This document shows positions 12,184 through 23,524 of a stretch of 64,000 bases of DNA, piece by piece. Origin of the DNA: Neurospora tetraspora (taxonomy: Eukaryota; Ascomycota; Sordariomycetes; Sordariales; Sordariaceae). The notes under the pieces are model-generated. The model did not search any database. It saw only the letters and a program-made list of their open reading frames with translations, and was not told where the DNA came from. Made by a program: the position numbers and the translations under genes. The stretch covers positions 3,658,001 through 3,722,000 of the forward strand of contig NW_026944384.1 in assembly GCF_033439725.1 (NCBI RefSeq). The letters run 5' to 3'. Within the stretch, counting starts at the first letter, position 1. The number at the start of each line of letters is the position of its first letter.

Positions 12184-14072
12184 ATGGCGACCGCCTACGA
12201 GTCCAACAGCTGCAATGTGTCGCCGCGGACGACGAGCACGACACCCAAAGCCAAAGTCGTTACATTTGTTCTCCACGAAGCCCGTATACCGCTCCGAGTC
12301 GCAATCTACCCGCACGATGCGACCGAATCCATCATTACCACTGTCAAGAATTTTTACGGTTTATACTACAAGGAGCGCGCGGGAATCAGCTTCGAGGACG
12401 AGCGAGGAAACACCATGATTGCCCGATACGAAAACTTTGTCGACCACCAGTCCGTCAACGTCCGCATCATTGAGAACCCCCGCGGGCTATCACCGAGCTA
12501 CAACAATGCCGATGGCTACCACGGAGACGAAGAGAACGACCACTACGCCTCCAGACCCACACTGCGAACATCTCGTTTCCGCAGCCCCTCTCCCAATGGT
12601 GGCCGAGGGCGCCGCAGCACTTCAACTGCCATTGCCGGAAAGAAAGGGCGATCGCGGTCTTCCAAGACCACGCATGGTGACCACGGCGACAGCGTCAATG
12701 GCTACAGCAGTGGAGATGGTGCATCGGGGTCGGTGTCAGGAAAGAACAAGGAGCCTATCGGAAACACCGACATCAGTGTGGAAAACATCGTCGAAGGGGG
12801 ACGGCGGAAGCGCGCCAAATTGTTCGAGAGTTCGGTAGGTTCTGCATGGCTCTCGAGTCCACTAGCTGTCGTCATGTACTGACACCCCTTGTCCAGGAAT
12901 TGCCGCTTTTTGCTCCCCCACAGATGCCAGCGGCCGCTTCCAACCATTCATTCTCCCCTATCAGACACAGTGACTCCCACCGATACCCTCCTCCTTTCAG
13001 TAATGCCACTCAAAACCCCTTCAGCAATCCCCGGCCTCTACAAACTCCGCCGAACTACCACAATCACTACGCGGCTTCTAGTACGTATGCGACGCCGGCC
13101 ATTGACGACCGTCGCGCCCGTGGAAGCATCAGCTATGATGGCTCGGGTGTTGCCACCGGGGCAAGGACAATACTCACACCCGACCCCACTGTGAGAAGCT
13201 GTGTGTCTGAGGAGGACAAAGACATTAAAGACGTCGCCATGCAGCTCATGCAGTTGCAAGGAGGTTGGAACCCAAATGGCCGATCTTCAGGCTCAACGCT
13301 GGATGATACGTTCAGTGGTAGGGCAGATGCTTCTTGCTCCACCGGTACGACGAGTGATTGTGAGAGTGAAAGCGAGGACGAGATGCCGCTTGCCCATACG
13401 AAGGCGGACGCGTTCAGGGATCAGAGTGTCTTCCAGACAACGGAGAGCCACTTTGCAGTTCCGCAAGATGGCGCCGAGGTGAGCGGTGATGACGCCGACT
13501 ACGAGGATGGAGATGGGGTGGAGGAGGGCGCGATGGCCGCCCCCAAACTCTTGAAGAATCCGAAACCCAGATCCGGTTCCCTAAACGGCTCTAGGGCACG
13601 CTCACAGCCAACCAGCAAGCCCAAGGCAATCAAGACGACCAAGCCGAAGAGCAAGAAGACCTCGGCAAATCCAGTGCCTATGACGCCCGCATCCATGCCT
13701 GCCTCCCGCAAGCAGTCGATCGTATCAACTTCGACCTACTCTGCGGCTCATGGAGAGGAGGAACAGCCGGATCTCTCTACCAAGCCACGCTGCCAACGGT
13801 GTCGCAAGAGCAAGAAGGGATGTGACAGGCAACGACCTTGTGGCAGATGCAAGGATGCCGGCATTCCCGCCGAGCAATGCATTAGCGAGGACGAGGGTAA
13901 TGGCCGGAAGGGCCGCTACGGTCGTCACATGGGTGTTCCCGTTCCAGTGAACAAGGAGGAAGTGTCGGCTCCGGCAACATTACTGCCGGCTGCCCTAATC
14001 GCCCCCGCGGGGGGTCTGGGCTCGGCCCCAAATTCATCGGCACTCGATAAGAGCAAGAAGCGCAAGAGGTGA
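12184..14072 (+). CDS. Zn(II)2Cys6 transcription factor with N-terminal beta-grasp-like region
   Basis: Two exons (12,184-12,834 and 12,897-14,072) give 608 residues; the 62-bp intron has donor gtaggt and branch tactgac. A fungal Zn2Cys6 binuclear cluster lies unusually far C-terminal, at residues 516-545, with spacing C-x2-C-x6-C-x5-C-x2-C-x9-C. This is a sequence-specific DNA-binding module. Residues about 20-100 form a compact, predicted beta-rich segment (starting near KVVTFVLHEARIP) resembling ubiquitin/PB1-type folds. The middle is disordered, with acidic, Ser-rich and basic Lys-rich parts. The tail ends in KKRKR, a likely nuclear signal. No fungal_trans middle homology domain is seen. 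The start at 12,184 (MATAYES) is preferred over an earlier in-frame codon because it follows the pyrimidine leader. Target genes cannot be named. Confidence 0.85.
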
Positions 14073-17000
14073 AGTCGGTAACGATGGCTCGACTGCGGGT
14101 CTGCTTCATCAGCCACGAGTTTAGTTTCCTCTTCAGTATCTCCTTTTATCTCTCTGAGCCCCTCTCCCCTTCTGTTCCAAAGGTTTCCTGGGCAGCGCGG
14201 CAAAAGTTAAATTCATCTATCTTCTCTTACCATATCATATCTACCGCGTGTCGGTCTGCCATCAGCCATTGAGCACTTCTGGCTTCAGTTGAGTTTATCC
14301 TTGTTTGTGACAGTCTGGTTTTCGCAGTGGGAGGCTGTGCTTGATGTGATTCAATGGCGCACAGCTTGTGTGTAGTTTCTTTTTTTGGGTACTTGGTTAC
14401 TCGCAACAGTGATGAGAGGGAACTCCCAGACGGAGTGAAAAGAGATGGGCGAGATGTGACTAGGCAATATCTTTTTTCGGGAGATGATCGACTCGAACCA
14501 GACTGTCATATCTTTTTGCAGCAGTTTGCTGGTACGCCCTTGTCGCATGTTTCAGCATCGCGGACACACTGAGGACGGGGCCATAGCTGGAAGCTGATGT
14601 ATTCTGGTCTGGAAGCCAGAGAGATCGGGAAGTTGAAGGATCGTTTTTCTATCTTATCCCTACCAGCGAAAATGTTTCTGTTTCAGCAATGCGCACGAAC
14701 TGGGGACAGGAGTATGGCAGGAACCCGATATATTCTGGTCTAGAAGCCAGAGAGGCGGGGAAGTTGAAGGTGCAAGGCAGTTGTTCGCATTTTCTACTTA
14801 AGTCTCTACCAGCGAAAATGTTTCTGAGCAGTATACCTTACCAAATACTGGTTTAGCTGTCTGGCGGTGTCCTTACACAGACAGAAGATAACAAGAGCAG
14901 CATTAAATTTGACCCAAGCGGTGATGACGACCACCTCGAAGAATCCAGCATCAGCTGTCACCTCGATGACTAAATCCTCATAAACGCAAGTAGCGCAAGC
15001 AATTCTTTATTGCGTACTTGGAAAACGGTGAACCGGGGAATTGCGAGGTTCACACCAGCGACACTTGTGACACTTTTGAGACTGACCTGACTGGAGATGA
15101 GGGAGAGGTAATACCCAGAGGATGCTTGGGTGAAGCGAAGACATGTAAAGAAAACTGAACACAACCAATAACTTTATCCTTCAAATCCCGAACTTTTGGC
15201 TTCTCTTCGAGTCCTCATGGTTGTGGTCAGCCACATCAACATCCTTGCGCGCAGGGTACTAACTGTACTTATATAATAAACGAGAAGGGGACGGGTTGAA
15301 ACGTCATTCAACCCGGATAACGATAAGTACTACTCGCAAGTCTCCACTTCACCAAAATGCGCGCAAGCCACCTCACGTCATCATCAGCATTGTATGATCT
15401 TTTGAAAGCTCCTTACCATCCATAACAGCCGCCGATGCTCGCTATGCGCGCGCGATTCCGAAGAACCTTACAGATGTATTACAGCCCCGTCCGCCGTCTC
15501 GTGTTAACCATGGATGGCCATTTCCAGCTATGAAGTTCTCAGATCACGAAACCCTGACCAGTGACCGCAGACCGTCCAATATTCAAAAGCGGTGTCTGAA
15601 CAAGCTTTTGCGCTAGCCCCTGATCCAGCCTAGCGCCAAGCGGAAAGGTAGTGGGGGTGGGGCTAACAGCTTTTTTAACGCCGTACACCCGCGGGCACTA
15701 ACCAAGCTTGCCAAGCCAAAAAGAGGAGTCGATCTCTTTTTTGCGGGGTCACCGCCGTCGGGCCTCAAACGCCTTTTTAAGCACGCACTGTGTAATATGA
15801 ACTGTGCGGGTACGTACCCTGATTTGCGCAGAACAGAACTGACGGCCGGCCGCCTTCCCTTTTCGATCATGAAAAGGCGCAAATGCGGCTTGTGATTGGT
15901 TGGATTAGAGTTGGGCCAGATTACCCCCCACCTCAGAGCACTGAGCTGAGCAGGGCCAGTGTTTCCAACGACGGAGGGACGAACTAAAATATGATTCGTG
16001 TAGAGCGCTAAAGACGGACGACGTGGTCTGGGTCTATGCGTTTGATGCGAGCGGGACAGAGGAAGTTGGAAAAACGTGGGGAAAGCTTTGGCCTTTGGGA
16101 GGTTGTTGTCCCACGTAAGATCGGGTGTAATTGGATTGGTTCTATCATCTGACCCCCACGATATGCAAGTCCCGTACAATTCTTATTGCTTCAGAGCCAA
16201 GGAGTTAGGATGTGTACGACATATCAAAGCCGAGGCGGCATTCTCGAGGATTCGACCACGATGCCTTGTGCAACGGCGGACGATGTTCACTTGACAGGTT
16301 TCGTTTCGGTTGCCCAAGTGGTGTAGCGTCGGTGTGTTGTTTGGCCTCGCTTGGAAGCAGGACAGTGTATGCACAACGAAGACAGTTCGAGGCATGTATC
16401 ATCGTAAATACCTAATTCGTTTCGCTCACGATGTCGTCACACCGGCTCCGGCACTTACTTAGCAGTAGTAACGATGGACAGACCATGATGGAAATACAAA
16501 AGGAAAGGATCTACAAGAGGTTTGTTTACTTTTACAACCTACGCAGTAGTTGAGTAGTTTCAAAATCAAAGGTCAACCAAGTCGATCTGATGCCAAGACT
16601 CGTTATGCCAAGCCTTGTACAGTTCAATGCTGGTTCGTTTGTTAGCGCGGTTCTTGTGACAGGGGTCCGCAAAACAATACAGAAAAACAACGGGACAACC
16701 ACATTTAAAGGAAAAAATTCGAGAGAGCATATGAAGCTCTTAAAACGCATCGGGTTGATACCAACTTTTTGCATGAGAATTGGTTGAGTGATGGTTGCGT
16801 TTCGCAGAGTGCGCAGTGAAGTCTCGAGCTAACGAACGTTCCAGGGCAAGAGTGTAGGTAAAGCTCCCGCCTATCCCGCACGATTTGTTTCCGACCAACC
16901 CGACGAAGCCAGCAACAATTCGTAAAAGATTCTGACACAACATTTTTTTTTCATACCAACACATCGTCCGGAGACAAATGAGCGACACCAGTCAGTATCG

Positions 17001-17425
17001 AATTAAGAAAGCGGACAGGAACAGATCACAGCATACTAAATCGATAATCTTATCACGATTCAAAAGGCATCCAACCATCGGCGGTTGCCTTCCCGATTTG
17101 GAGACACCCGCCAACTGTTTGCTCTAGGCTAGAACCAACATCACCGGTCTGAAATTGAAGCAATTTTAGCTCTTCCAAGTGCAATGAAACTCAGCCATGG
17201 AAGTTTCAGAGTCTCAGTTTTTTGTGGAGAGCCTTCAAATACAGTCTTTGAGAGCCAGTTGCAAAGACGGCACTATGAATGCAATTGGGAAAGAACTCGC
17301 TGATAATAGGGTGGGAAGAAGTATTGTCGAAAAGAAAACCTCTTTGGTATGTGGGATATGCGCTACCGACTTTGGGATACGAGGTTTTGGACGATAATAT
17401 AGTGTGGTTTTCTTAGACGAATGCC
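14073..17425. other. Gene-less interval of 3.3 kb
   Basis: The interval lies between the regulator's stop codon and the convergent 3' end of the MFS gene. It contains the tandem duplication at 14,550-14,826. Elsewhere there are only short open frames without coding character; the longest (15,613-16,179, minus) looks accidental. No RNA gene was recognised. Confidence 0.45.
14550..14826. repeat. Imperfect tandem duplication, two units
   Basis: Unit 1 (14,550-14,680) and unit 2 (14,681-14,826) share, in the same order, a tttcagca start, a GGGGAC core, tattctggtct-gaagccagag, gggaagttgaagg and ctaccagcgaaaatgtttctg. The spacing between shared blocks differs slightly. The block tctggtct...agccaga can fold as a small hairpin in both units. 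There is no reading frame across them. Function is unknown. Confidence 0.7.
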
Positions 17426-18978
17426 TCACACCTTCATCTTAAGCTTCCACCCACTGATTGAAATTCTAACAGCCATGAAGATCATGCTCGCATGCAACAC
17501 CACCGTGCCCGCCCACACCTGCGCCCATTTATATCGCCCGCCATCATGATCGATGATTGCACCCGCCGTCGGCGGCCCCGCCAGCGCGGCAAACGCCACA
17601 GTCGTGTTGATCATGCCGAACCTCGTCCCGAACCTACGCGGGTCCTTGGTCAAGTTGGACATGGCACCGTTGTAGATGCCCTGGGCCGCGCCGGTGGACA
17701 GCCCGAGGAAGGCAGAGAAGACGTACATGCCCGCGCGCGTGTGAACGCCCATCCAGGAGAAGAGCACGACGGACAAGATGCAGGTGCCGATGCAGAAGGT
17801 GTTGATGGCGCCGATGTGACGGTCGGCTATGTAGCCGGCCAGAGGGCGGCCGAGAACCGATACGCCGTTGGCTATGATCAGCAGGTGGACGGATGAAGTG
17901 GTTGGGAAGTGGACGATGTTGCGGGCGTAGACGTTGATCTGCGTGTTTGTTTGAAACCGTCAGCCAGTGTCCCTGAGTAATAAGGCGGAGAGGAAGGGGG
18001 GAAGAAGGATCAAGAGGAGGAGGATGAATGGATGGGTGGATGGAGGACACTCACAAAAAAGAACCCAAAGAAGATGGCATAAAAGAACAAAAACGCGCCC
18101 ACCACAAACAGTCTATACGGCACCTCCTTGAACGCTTTCCACTCAACCAAAGGTCCGCTCCGTCTGGGCTCCAGCCTCGGCCTAACAAGGGCAACAGCAA
18201 TCACGGAGATCATCAGCGCCACAAAGGCCTGGCAGCGCACCGCCCACGCAAACCCGAACTTGGGGGTTAGGTATTGTATAATAGCCGGGAACACTATGCT
18301 TCCGAGCCCGGTCCCTGTCGCCGACACCGCCAAGGCGAACGACCGCTTCTCCTTGCTAAAGTACGAGTTCACCACCGACAGCGGTGGCATGAAGCAGATG
18401 CCCAACCCGAACCCCGTACAAATCCCTTGGGCCAGGAAGATCTGCCAATACTTGTCGTTCTCGCCGGGCTCGCCTCCGCCGCACAGGCTCGTCATAAAGG
18501 TGCCGAAAACCACCATCCCACACCCAGCGGTCATGGTCCACTTGATGTGCCCCGCGTCAGCCAGCCGGCCGGAGAGCGTGCAGGTGGCGAGGGCGAGGAA
18601 GGTCTGGGCCGAGCCAATCCAAGAGACTTGGGACGAGGGCAGCCGCAGCGTGTCGACGTAATAGAGCTGATAAACGCCGAAGGTGGCCGGGTAGCCCCAG
18701 GCGAGCATGTTGACGAGCATGGCGACGAGGACTTGCGACCAGGCTAGGAGGCCGCCGTTGGGGTAGTCAGAGGAGTCTTCTATGTCCTCGATTTTGCTCA
18801 AAACGGAGGAGGAGGATGATGATGAGGAAGCTAATGAGCAGCACTCTTCGCCAGAGATGGTACCTCTATGGTCGGTTGGTGGTGAGAAGCGAAAGTATTG
18901 CTGTTGCGGTTCCTGGTCGGTAGTGTTTTCGGGTGGCTTGCCCTCCTCGAGATTGGTTTCCACTGTTCTCGACCACAT
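17426..18978 (-). CDS. MFS transporter, monocarboxylate-porter type
   Basis: Two exons on the minus strand (18,978-18,055 and 17,938-17,426) give 478 residues; the 116-bp intron has donor gtgagt. After a hydrophilic, Ser-rich N-terminus of about 75 residues come about twelve hydrophobic segments. Features typical of the monocarboxylate-porter branch of the major facilitator superfamily (TC 2.A.1.13) are visible: NGGLLAW at the start of the first helix, GRLADAG in the loop after helix 2, and INVYAR after the central region. Fungal members carry carboxylates, riboflavin or nicotinate-like compounds; the substrate cannot be told here. It probably lies in the plasma membrane. The 3' end faces the 3.3 kb gap. 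Confidence 0.85.
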
Positions 18979-20341
18979 ATTTGTTGATCGTAGTAAGTAG
19001 GGCAGGTATGATAATGACTTCCCTTGCTCTTGCTGCTTTCCGGTAAATTTGTTCTGTTAACAGTTCTTACCGCGTGAGGAACTTGGAAGGAGGGAAGGAG
19101 GGGAGGTGGGAAGGAAATTTCAATTAAGAGTATAGAGATCCCTCGCTGCATTTGAAGCATCCGATGACTGACGGAGGCGAAACAACGAGTTCATATGCAT
19201 ATTTGTTCGGGCTTCGGCTGCAGCATGCATTGACTGCAGCTAGAAGACACCTTACGATCACGCAAATTCGTATGAACTGCCGTGTCGAGGATCGTGATCG
19301 TCTCGTTGGCTGTCCTTCCCGCATACCGTTGTCCAACACAAGGTCTACCACAACGATTTATTATATTCATATACCGGTACCCTATAATCTCTGGAAATTG
19401 AGGCTCGGGAAGGCACGTTATAAGCACAGATATGCCATTTTTCTGCCCGATGCTGTACATATGTATGCCCGCCAAGTGGGTGGGGGAGATGTGTCGCCTC
19501 CCCGGAGGTCTGTAAATTCGAATTCTTTTCCCCTGTCTTTTGCCTTGTCTTTTCCCCTGTCTTACAGAATCGCTCGAGGGTGGGGCGCCAGAAATCACAG
19601 TCTTTCACAGAGGGTACGGCTGGCACATATGCCGCACTATGTGCTTCAATCTGTGCTTAGAAAGTGCCTTCCCGAACCTCAATTTCCAGAGATTATACGG
19701 TACGTATCATACGACAGTACACTCTGTCGAACCTTTCCATGTAGTCAGGCTCGTAGAGCTTCCGAGCAGATAAAATTGTCGGAAGTATCCGAATGACCTG
19801 ACCCTATCCGGCTTTGTCCTGTTGTCATAGACTTTGCCGACTCAAGCCGTCCGTCCGCCCCGGACATCGCGGACCGTTATTAGTCTACATTCCCGTGGAG
19901 TGAATTCAACCGTCCATTACTCTTTCCACTGCCCGCTGTAGCGTTTTTGCGTAACCAACGGGTGCGTAGCCGTGTGGGTTAGCAATCACGCGATCCATAT
20001 CGTGAAGGAAGCCGGTGGTCGAAACGACGAAATGACTTGCGTCGCTGACCAGGCTGCCTGCCCGTCCTTCAAGCATATGCCCGGAACGATAATGAGGCTG
20101 CGTGGGACATGCCGTTGATACTTGAGAATTCCTGTCATTCTGCGACTTGGAATTGACATCACAATACCCCGAAATAGGAAACTCTCACCTTCATTTGCAT
20201 ATTCTGTAGTCTTGTTCTTAATGGGTATCAAATTCCTGTCTGATTTCGCTGCCCCCCTCCGGATGTGATGCAATGTAATTGGCTCCATCTACCATGAGCT
20301 TCGCTAATGGGCAGTCCTCGGGACGCCTTTGCTAGTCCCGT
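18979..20341. other. Intergenic interval carrying a MITE
   Basis: This is the promoter side of the MFS gene (minus) and the 3' side of the Pol III subunit gene (minus). The middle is occupied by the TIR element at 19,380-19,700. No other gene-like signal is seen. Confidence 0.5.
19380..19700. mobile_element. MITE-like element with about 53-bp TIRs and TA duplication
   Basis: Inverted repeats of about 53 bp bound a 321-bp unit. The left arm starts CCCTATAATCTCTGGAAATT and the right arm read inward starts CCGTATAATCTCTGGAAATT, with about five mismatches over the arm. Both ends are flanked by TA (19,378-19,379 and 19,701-19,702), the target choice of Tc1/mariner transposases. The interior encodes no transposase and contains a short direct repeat (cttttcccctgtctt-type, 19,525-19,562). 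It is a non-autonomous DNA transposon, probably mobilised in trans. The arms show no strong RIP signature. Confidence 0.8.
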
Positions 20342-21935
20342 TCACTGCTCCTCATCGGCCATGACGAGCTCGCTCGGATCAACAACCCATTCTTCTTCAT
20401 CTCCGAATGTGTGCGCCAAAACAAAGGAGCCCTGGATTCTGCCCATACCGTAGGCGGCTCCCGTGTACTGATCTTGTGTCGGCTTCACGTCGTCCTCCTT
20501 GATGATAACCGCCGTCGACAAGAAGTTGGCCTGGATACCCAAGCCCATCTGTAGAGGGAGGCCACCCCAGCTGACTTCGACCTTGCCAGACTTTCGCACA
20601 ACCAGCTGACCAACGTAACCGCCTTCGTGAGTCATATCTTGCTCTCCGTCTGCATCTGCCTCCTCTCCATTCTCCTTCTTGACCTTGCTCGCCTCCTCCG
20701 ATGTCAAGTCAATACGAGAGGACGACTTTGGCGCAGCCGGCTGATCTAGCATAACAACATCGTCACCTTCCGGTTCCGGCTTGACCTTGGGAGCTGGCGC
20801 TGCGCTTTTGAGCGGCGGGAGCACGACGGGAAGCTGGAAGAGGAACATGTGCCCTTCGAGCTCAGTGCCGTGGTTGAAGAGCTCGACCAAACGCTCCCGG
20901 TCTTGCTGGGCAAAATCTGCCTCTGTTTCCTTGGGCTTCTTGGGCTTCTTCTCCTTTGGCTTTTCTGCTTCCTTTGTAGTGGCCATAACCTTCTTCTTGA
21001 GCTCTGGCGACTCGGGAGCCTTGATGACTCCTTCTGGGATGCTCTCCATATTGACGTCCTCCATCTCACCGCCCTCCTTCTTAATGACGGCCTTTGGTAC
21101 CGCGGTGTCCACCGCTCCTTCATCCTTGATCTGTACTGGTCCTTCTCCGTTGTCGACAAAGAGATCTGAGCTGTCGTCGTCGTCGTCATCGCCAGCGGCC
21201 ACATCGACGCCGGCGTCCTGAGCTTCAATTTCCGCAGCAGTGGCCATAACAACCTCCTCTTCCTCGTGCTCGAATCTCCTGATACCCATGGGCATCGGAG
21301 CCCTCTTCTTCTTCGTCCGGACCAAGCCGTTCTCGAGCTTCTCCTCTTCGTCTTCGAGGCTGAGGCTGTAAAGCATGTCGGCGTTGATTCTGTTCGCGTC
21401 GAAACCATTGGATGTTCCGAAACCATCCGCGCCGGAACCACCAGAAGAGCCTCCTCCATCTGCAACAAACTGTTAGCGACGGACAGTATCAAAGTCAGGT
21501 TAGCTGCTACGACTTACAACCCATGCCTCCAGACAAGGGGCCAGCAGCACTCGCGGTGCGGCCTCCCCTCATAAGGAAGTTACCTCGCCCGCGCCCACGT
21601 CCACCGCCTCTTCCGCGCCCGCGGTTCGCCCGGGCTAATCGTCTGCTCTCTTGTTCATTTCGGATGTCCTGTAACCTCTGCTGTTCCTCTGCAATGCGCT
21701 GTCTCTCTGCCTCGCCTCTTCTAACGGCCTTAGGTTTGAACTTGAGGCCCGGCTTGGCGGCCGACGAAGCTGCTGGGGTCGCCGCTGACGATGTTGATGT
21801 CGAGGCTGCTGCTGAAGTCGGCGCGGGCGTGGCTGCTGGGGTGGCTGACGATCCTGAGGCGGGGGTCTCGGCGGCGGCGGCAGGGCGGCGGCCGCCCCGC
21901 GGTGCCAATCGTCCTCTACTCGGGGGCTGTGACAT
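20342..21935 (-). CDS. rpc4: RNA polymerase III subunit C4 (Rpc53/RPC4 family)
   Basis: Two exons (21,935-21,518 and 21,459-20,342; 58-bp intron, donor gtaagt) give 511 residues. The N-terminus is Ala/Pro-rich, then basic with an RGRGRGG-type run (about residues 104-120). The middle is acidic and Lys-rich. The C-terminal RPC4 domain carries the family's GQLVVRKSGKVEVSWGG strand pair and a final PSELVMADEE-like end. In yeast this subunit pairs with Rpc37 on Pol III and acts in promoter opening, termination and reinitiation on tRNA and 5S genes. It is divergent from ureD, with starts about 600 bp apart. Residue identities outside the C-terminal domain are weakly conserved in this family, so the call rests on that domain. 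Confidence 0.88.
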
Positions 21936-22531
21936 GGTCTGGGTGAATGTGATCTGATCTGGATGTGTGTCTCGTAGTGATGTTGCTGAGATGTGCTTTT
22001 AGAGGAAATGCTGGATAAACGCGGCAATTGACGATGCCGATTGCGTGGCGAATAGGGATGCAATGGATGATGGTGTTCGTTTCCTGTAATATGTAGTGCT
22101 CGGTGGTGAGTCAAACAGTTGGTGGGATAATCCGAAGTGGAAATGACGGTTCACGGACAGGATGGTTGGCAACGAACGACGGGAAGTTGGTGCTTGATGC
22201 GTTGCGGGGCAGTCGGACCAGAAAAAAAAGATAAATTTAATTGATAAGCGTTGCAGCGCGGAGCCGATAAGAACACCCCTGCTGCTATCGACACAGCCCT
22301 TGTCAGCATGCCGACCCACACCGGGGAGTTGCGCCCCACACAAAACTTGGCCGCAACGACTCAGCTGCATGGTCCAAATAGCATTACCATTATCAATAAC
22401 ACGCTGGGTTATCAAGGTAGAGCTTCCGAGAGCGGACAAGCAGTTGTGCACTTTAACAACATTGCCATGCATCGTCATCCCCTTCAAATACCTAAAATGA
22501 GGTGACACTTATTGCACATTGCCTCACCACT
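21936..22531. promoter_or_regulatory. Shared divergent promoter, rpc4 and ureD
   Basis: About 600 bp separate the start codons of rpc4 (minus) and ureD (plus), so the two promoters share this DNA. Nothing beyond short AT-rich spots, for example near 22,225-22,240, stands out as a core promoter. Confidence 0.4.
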
Positions 22532-23524
22532 ATGAACTCGCCATTTCCAAAATCCTCGTCGGCAGCCGGCGAGGGCAAGATTATCGCCCGGCTTCAACCC
22601 GATGGAGTCTCTGGCTTGGAGACCATCACCTACCAGTATCCACTCAAGCTCATCTCCCCGTCAAAGCCGGCCGAGGACAAGAGCGTTCTGGTGTTCTTCC
22701 TCTCCTATGGCGGTGGTCTGGTTGGTGGCGACCAGGTCGACCTCTCAATCCAGGTCCATCCACAAGCAAAGTTGACCATTGTCACCCAGGGCCATACCAA
22801 GGTCTTCACCTCTACGAAACCCGATATTGTGACGCGCCAGACACTGCGCGCACAAGTGGCATCAGGCGGTGCCCTCTGTCTTTTACCGGATCCCGTCCAG
22901 CCGTTCGCGGGCAGCGTTTACGAACAGACGCAGATTTTCAAGCTGGCCAAGGATGCCTCGCTCTGCCTCTTGGACTGGGTCACTCAGGGGCGGTCGGCTC
23001 GGGGAGAGGACTGGAGCTTTGTTCGATGGCTTGGTCGCAACGAGGTGTGGACGCTGCCGGGAGACGATGATAGCGGAGGTCGACTTCTTGTACGGGACTC
23101 CCTTATCCTGGACAGTGCACAGGCGCACCCACAGATGAAGACGCTGCGTGAGTCAATGCATGCAATAGGCATTATGGGTACGCTTATCCTGCGAGGGCCG
23201 TTGATGAAGTCTCTGGGCGATTTCTTCTTGGCCGAGTTCGCTGCTTTACCGCGAATCGGAGCGCGGGACTGGCGGAGTGAGAATGCGAAGAAGGCAGAGG
23301 TCATCGAGGGACTGTCGGCGGCGGAGACGTGGCGGCGTGACAGACTCAAGATGGAGAAGGATAGTGGACTGCTTTGGTCCGCTGCCCTTGTCAGGGGCTG
23401 TGTGGTGGTTAAGTTTGGTGCCCCAGAGGTTGAAGCTGGGAGAATATGGATAGGATCGATGCTTGTGCAGGAGGGGAGCATTGATGAGATCTTTGGAGAC
23501 CATGCACTATTATGTGTCAGATGA
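22532..23524 (+). CDS. ureD: Urease accessory protein UreD
   Basis: A single exon encodes 330 residues. The ATG at 22,532 (MNSPFPK) is chosen; upstream in-frame codons include no ATG. UreD/UreH signatures are clear: YQYPLKL near residue 38, the glycine-rich SYGGGLVGGD turn, then TQGHTKVF and LPDPVQPFAGS. UreD forms a complex with UreF and UreG that loads nickel and carbon dioxide into apo-urease in the cytosol, so this gene is needed for growth on urea. Length is normal for fungal UreD. Urease itself is not in this window. Confidence 0.93.
   Translation: MNSPFPKSSSAAGEGKIIARLQPDGVSGLETITYQYPLKLISPSKPAEDKSVLVFFLSYGGGLVGGDQVDLSIQVHPQAKLTIVTQGHTKVFTSTKPDIVTRQTLRAQVASGGALCLLPDPVQPFAGSVYEQTQIFKLAKDASLCLLDWVTQGRSARGEDWSFVRWLGRNEVWTLPGDDDSGGRLLVRDSLILDSAQAHPQMKTLRESMHAIGIMGTLILRGPLMKSLGDFFLAEFAALPRIGARDWRSENAKKAEVIEGLSAAETWRRDRLKMEKDSGLLWSAALVRGCVVVKFGAPEVEAGRIWIGSMLVQEGSIDEIFGDHALLCVR

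Noticed and set aside
15613-16179. A 188-codon minus-strand frame
   Set aside because: Composition is irregular (Arg/Pro/His-rich), there is no domain, and overlapping frames exist on the other strand.
20746-21492. Long Arg/Ser-rich frame overlapping rpc4
   Set aside because: It is an alternate-frame shadow of the acidic/basic part of rpc4; the RPC4 domain is in the other frame.
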